From: Allomuricauda sp.
Lineage (GTDB): Bacteria > Bacteroidota > Bacteroidia > Flavobacteriales > Flavobacteriaceae
Direction of reading: 5' to 3'
Length of the DNA: 64,000 nucleotides
Assembly (NCBI GenBank): GCA_030148335.1
Contig: JASBTQ010000002.1
Coordinates: forward strand, 62,001 to 126,000
The stretch's first letter is position 1, and every line of letters starts with the position of its first letter. Below are positions 62,008-64,000 of this stretch, one piece after another. The translations under genes and the position numbers were made by a program. The notes under the pieces are model-generated. The model was not told the origin of the DNA, did not search any database, and saw only the letters and a list, made by a program, of their open reading frames with translations.

Positions 62008-63759
62008 ATGGCGTCGCATTACGAAGCACCTATTCGAAAGCCCTTAGTACTTGGAGACAAAGGATACCACGATGTAACCGTGGACATTGCCCGTCCAGTA
62101 GAGGGAAAGGCCAACAAACAATGGTGGATAGTGTTCACCATAGCACTTGTTGCATTCCTTTGGGGTCTAGGATGTATCATTTATACCGTTTCCACAGGTA
62201 TCGGGGTATGGGGTCTTAACCGAACCGTCAACTGGGCCTGGGACATCACCAACTTCGTTTGGTGGGTGGGTATCGGTCACGCGGGAACCCTGATCTCGGC
62301 CGTATTGTTGCTGTTCAGGCAAAAATGGAGAATGGCGATCAACCGTTCTGCTGAGGCGATGACCATTTTCTCGGTAATCCAAGCGGGATTGTTCCCAATC
62401 ATTCACATGGGACGTCCGTGGTTGGCCTACTGGGTATTGCCAATTCCCAACCAATTCGGTTCGTTGTGGGTCAACTTTAACTCGCCCCTGCTTTGGGACG
62501 TGTTTGCGATATCGACCTATCTTTCGGTATCCTTGGTGTTCTGGTGGACAGGTCTTCTGCCCGATTTTGCCATGATCCGTGACAGGGCGGTAAAGCCTTT
62601 CCAAAAGAAAATTTATAGCCTGTTGAGCTTCGGTTGGACAGGTCGCGCCAAAGACTGGCAGCGTTTTGAGGAAGTTTCCTTGGTATTGGCCGGTTTGGCA
62701 ACGCCACTGGTACTTTCCGTACACACCATCGTATCCTTTGACTTCGCCACATCGGTAATCCCGGGATGGCACACCACCATCTTTCCACCCTACTTCGTTG
62801 CGGGTGCAATCTTCTCCGGATTTGCCATGGTGAACACTCTTCTCATTATAATGAGAAAGGTATGTAACCTAGAAGCGTATATCACTGTACAGCATATTGA
62901 GTTGATGAACATCGTGATCATGATTACAGGTTCCATAGTGGGATGTGCCTACATCACGGAGCTGTTCATTGCTTGGTACTCTGGTGTGGAATATGAACAA
63001 TACGCCTTCTTGAACAGGGCTACAGGACCTTACTGGTGGGCCTACTGGTCAATGATGACCTGTAACGTGTTCTCCCCACAGTTCATGTGGTTCAAAAAAT
63101 TGCGTACCAGCATCATGTTTTCCTTCTTTATTTCCATTGTGGTGAACATCGGGATGTGGTTCGAGCGTTTTGTGATCATCGTGACCTCATTGCACAGGGA
63201 TTACCTGCCATCTTCTTGGACCATGTTCTCCCCGACCTTTGTGGATATCGGTATCTTCATAGGGACAATAGGATTCTTCTTTGTACTATTCCTATTGTAC
63301 TCAAGAACATTCCCTGTGATTGCACAGGCAGAGGTGAAATCCATCCTGAAATCATCAGGAGAGAAATACAAAAAACTGCGTGACGCAGGAAAACCTTTGT
63401 ACCAAATGCCACAAGGCGTCAACAAAGTGGTGAGCTATGAAGAGCCTATCACAGACGATGTGTTGATGGGTGAGGTGAAGCCAGCCGTTGGCGACAAAGT
63501 CGGTGTGTCCGAACTATTGAGCACCATCGGAACATTCGATGCCACTACGCAAACCCCCGACGATTTGAAATTGATAAAAGGCGTGGGCCCGGAAATGGAG
63601 CGTACCCTGAACGAGATAGGTATATTTACCTATGCCCAGGTTGCTAGAATGACCGAAAGGGAGTATGATTTGCTGGATTCGATAACCGGAAGGTTCCCAG
63701 GTCGTGCACAACGTGATGATTGGGCGGGTCAAGCAAGGTTGTTAAACAATAAAAAATAA
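62008..63759 (+). CDS. actC: Alternative complex III membrane subunit ActC with helix-hairpin-helix tail
   Basis: A 583-residue NrfD/PsrC-type protein with about ten membrane helices in its first 465 residues, which carries the quinol-oxidising site. WWVGIGHAGTLISAVLLLFRQKWR and HTIVSFDFA are characteristic. After a linker (about 466-517) comes a 66-residue tail starting DDLKLIKGVGPEMERTLNEIG, a helix-hairpin-helix fold similar to the tail of S2 in this window. Typical ActC lacks it. It follows actB by 30 bases. Confidence 0.95.
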   Translation: MASHYEAPIRKPLVLGDKGYHDVTVDIARPVEGKANKQWWIVFTIALVAFLWGLGCIIYTVSTGIGVWGLNRTVNWAWDITNFVWWVGIGHAGTLISAVLLLFRQKWRMAINRSAEAMTIFSVIQAGLFPIIHMGRPWLAYWVLPIPNQFGSLWVNFNSPLLWDVFAISTYLSVSLVFWWTGLLPDFAMIRDRAVKPFQKKIYSLLSFGWTGRAKDWQRFEEVSLVLAGLATPLVLSVHTIVSFDFATSVIPGWHTTIFPPYFVAGAIFSGFAMVNTLLIIMRKVCNLEAYITVQHIELMNIVIMITGSIVGCAYITELFIAWYSGVEYEQYAFLNRATGPYWWAYWSMMTCNVFSPQFMWFKKLRTSIMFSFFISIVVNIGMWFERFVIIVTSLHRDYLPSSWTMFSPTFVDIGIFIGTIGFFFVLFLLYSRTFPVIAQAEVKSILKSSGEKYKKLRDAGKPLYQMPQGVNKVVSYEEPITDDVLMGEVKPAVGDKVGVSELLSTIGTFDATTQTPDDLKLIKGVGPEMERTLNEIGIFTYAQVARMTEREYDLLDSITGRFPGRAQRDDWAGQARLLNNKK

Positions 63760-63761
63760 GT

Positions 63762-64000
63762 ATGGCATCAAAAGTTATTCAGGCACTTTACAACGATGAC
63801 GATGTATTGATGCATGCCGTAAAAAAAGTTAGGGCAGCGCACCATCATATTGAGGAAGTTTACACCCCGTTCCCCGTGCACGGTCTGGACAAGGCCATGG
63901 GGCTTGCGGACACCCGGATAGCCATTACTTCCTTTATGTATGGATGTTTGGGGCTTATAGTGGCCATCGTCATGATGAACTATATCATGATCGAGGATTG
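63762..64000 (+). CDS. actD: Alternative complex III subunit ActD (DUF3341), 3' end cut
   Basis: The frame opens with ATG 63762, two bases after actC, and runs off the window. The visible part (about 79 residues) begins MASKVIQALYNDDDVLMHAV and has AHHHIEEVYTPFPVHGLDKAMGL, the hallmark of DUF3341, then the start of the first membrane helix. ActD is a small membrane subunit of the complex. The remaining genes (actE, actF and probably cytochrome oxidase) would follow outside the window. Confidence 0.9.
   Translation, partial: MASKVIQALYNDDDVLMHAVKKVRAAHHHIEEVYTPFPVHGLDKAMGLADTRIAITSFMYGCLGLIVAIVMMNYIMIED

Overview
The window looks like chromosomal DNA from a marine member of the Flavobacteriaceae (Bacteroidetes), probably near Muricauda/Allomuricauda. 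The signs are the Bacteroidetes promoter pattern (TTTG, about 19 bases, TANNTTTG) in front of several genes, a complete-looking alternative complex III operon, flavobacterial gene families (DUF2723, DUF5916, SPOR, calcium-binding surface proteins with thrombospondin-type-3 repeats) and the usual flavobacterial versions of the core genes. The species call is inference; no rRNA gene is present.

Layout. 1-2.2 kb: end of an AT-rich hypothetical gene, a TatD nuclease and a type I asparaginase. 2.2-6.0 kb: tRNA-Ser(GGA) and a proton-driven ExbB/ExbD energy-transduction cluster with four ExbD genes, which are two copies of one ExbD pair. 6.1-14.2 kb: an outer-membrane barrel protein, a PAP2-like membrane protein, rpoN, asnS, an RND/MMPL exporter, frr and pyrH. 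14.3-17.4 kb: an ECF sigma factor, a HEAT-repeat anti-sigma factor and two DUF4097 proteins, lying on the other strand between pyrH and tsf. 17.5-20.6 kb: tsf, rpsB, rpsI and rplM. 20.8-26.0 kb: a DUF5916 outer-membrane protein, a small lipoprotein, hisC and an AT-rich membrane coiled-coil orphan. 26.1-31.4 kb: the homogentisate route of tyrosine breakdown (flavin reductase, fahA, hmgA, hppD) with a divergent MarR regulator. 31.4-35.3 kb: TauE-type permease, SET-domain, DinB, thioredoxin and NIPSNAP genes. 35.3-37.0 kb: a two-gene toxin/defence-like module (DUF4411 PIN nuclease plus XRE-ImmA protease). 37.1-44.8 kb: polA, glycosylasparaginase, cutC, a metallophosphoesterase, a beta-lactamase-fold hydrolase and a cysteine-free thioredoxin-fold protein. 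44.9-52.0 kb: a DUF2723 membrane glycosyltransferase, tRNA-Gln(TTG) and a large surface protein. 52.3-56.8 kb: rimP-nusA-infB behind a strong promoter and a leader hairpin. 56.8-64 kb: a SPOR protein and the act operon (actA, actB, actC and the start of actD), which carries electrons from quinol to cytochrome c or oxidase.

The most unusual items are the DUF4411/ImmA pair, the ExbD pair duplication with a CxxC in only one of the two ExbD types, the same kind of helix-hairpin-helix tail on ribosomal protein S2 and on the respiratory protein ActC, the hairpin in the rimP leader, the palindrome over the hppD start site, the cysteine-free thioredoxin-like protein, and REP-like and direct repeats in intergenic DNA. 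No CRISPR array, insertion sequence, prophage or rRNA gene was seen. No clearly new multi-gene system can be claimed from sequence alone; the PIN/ImmA module is the best candidate.
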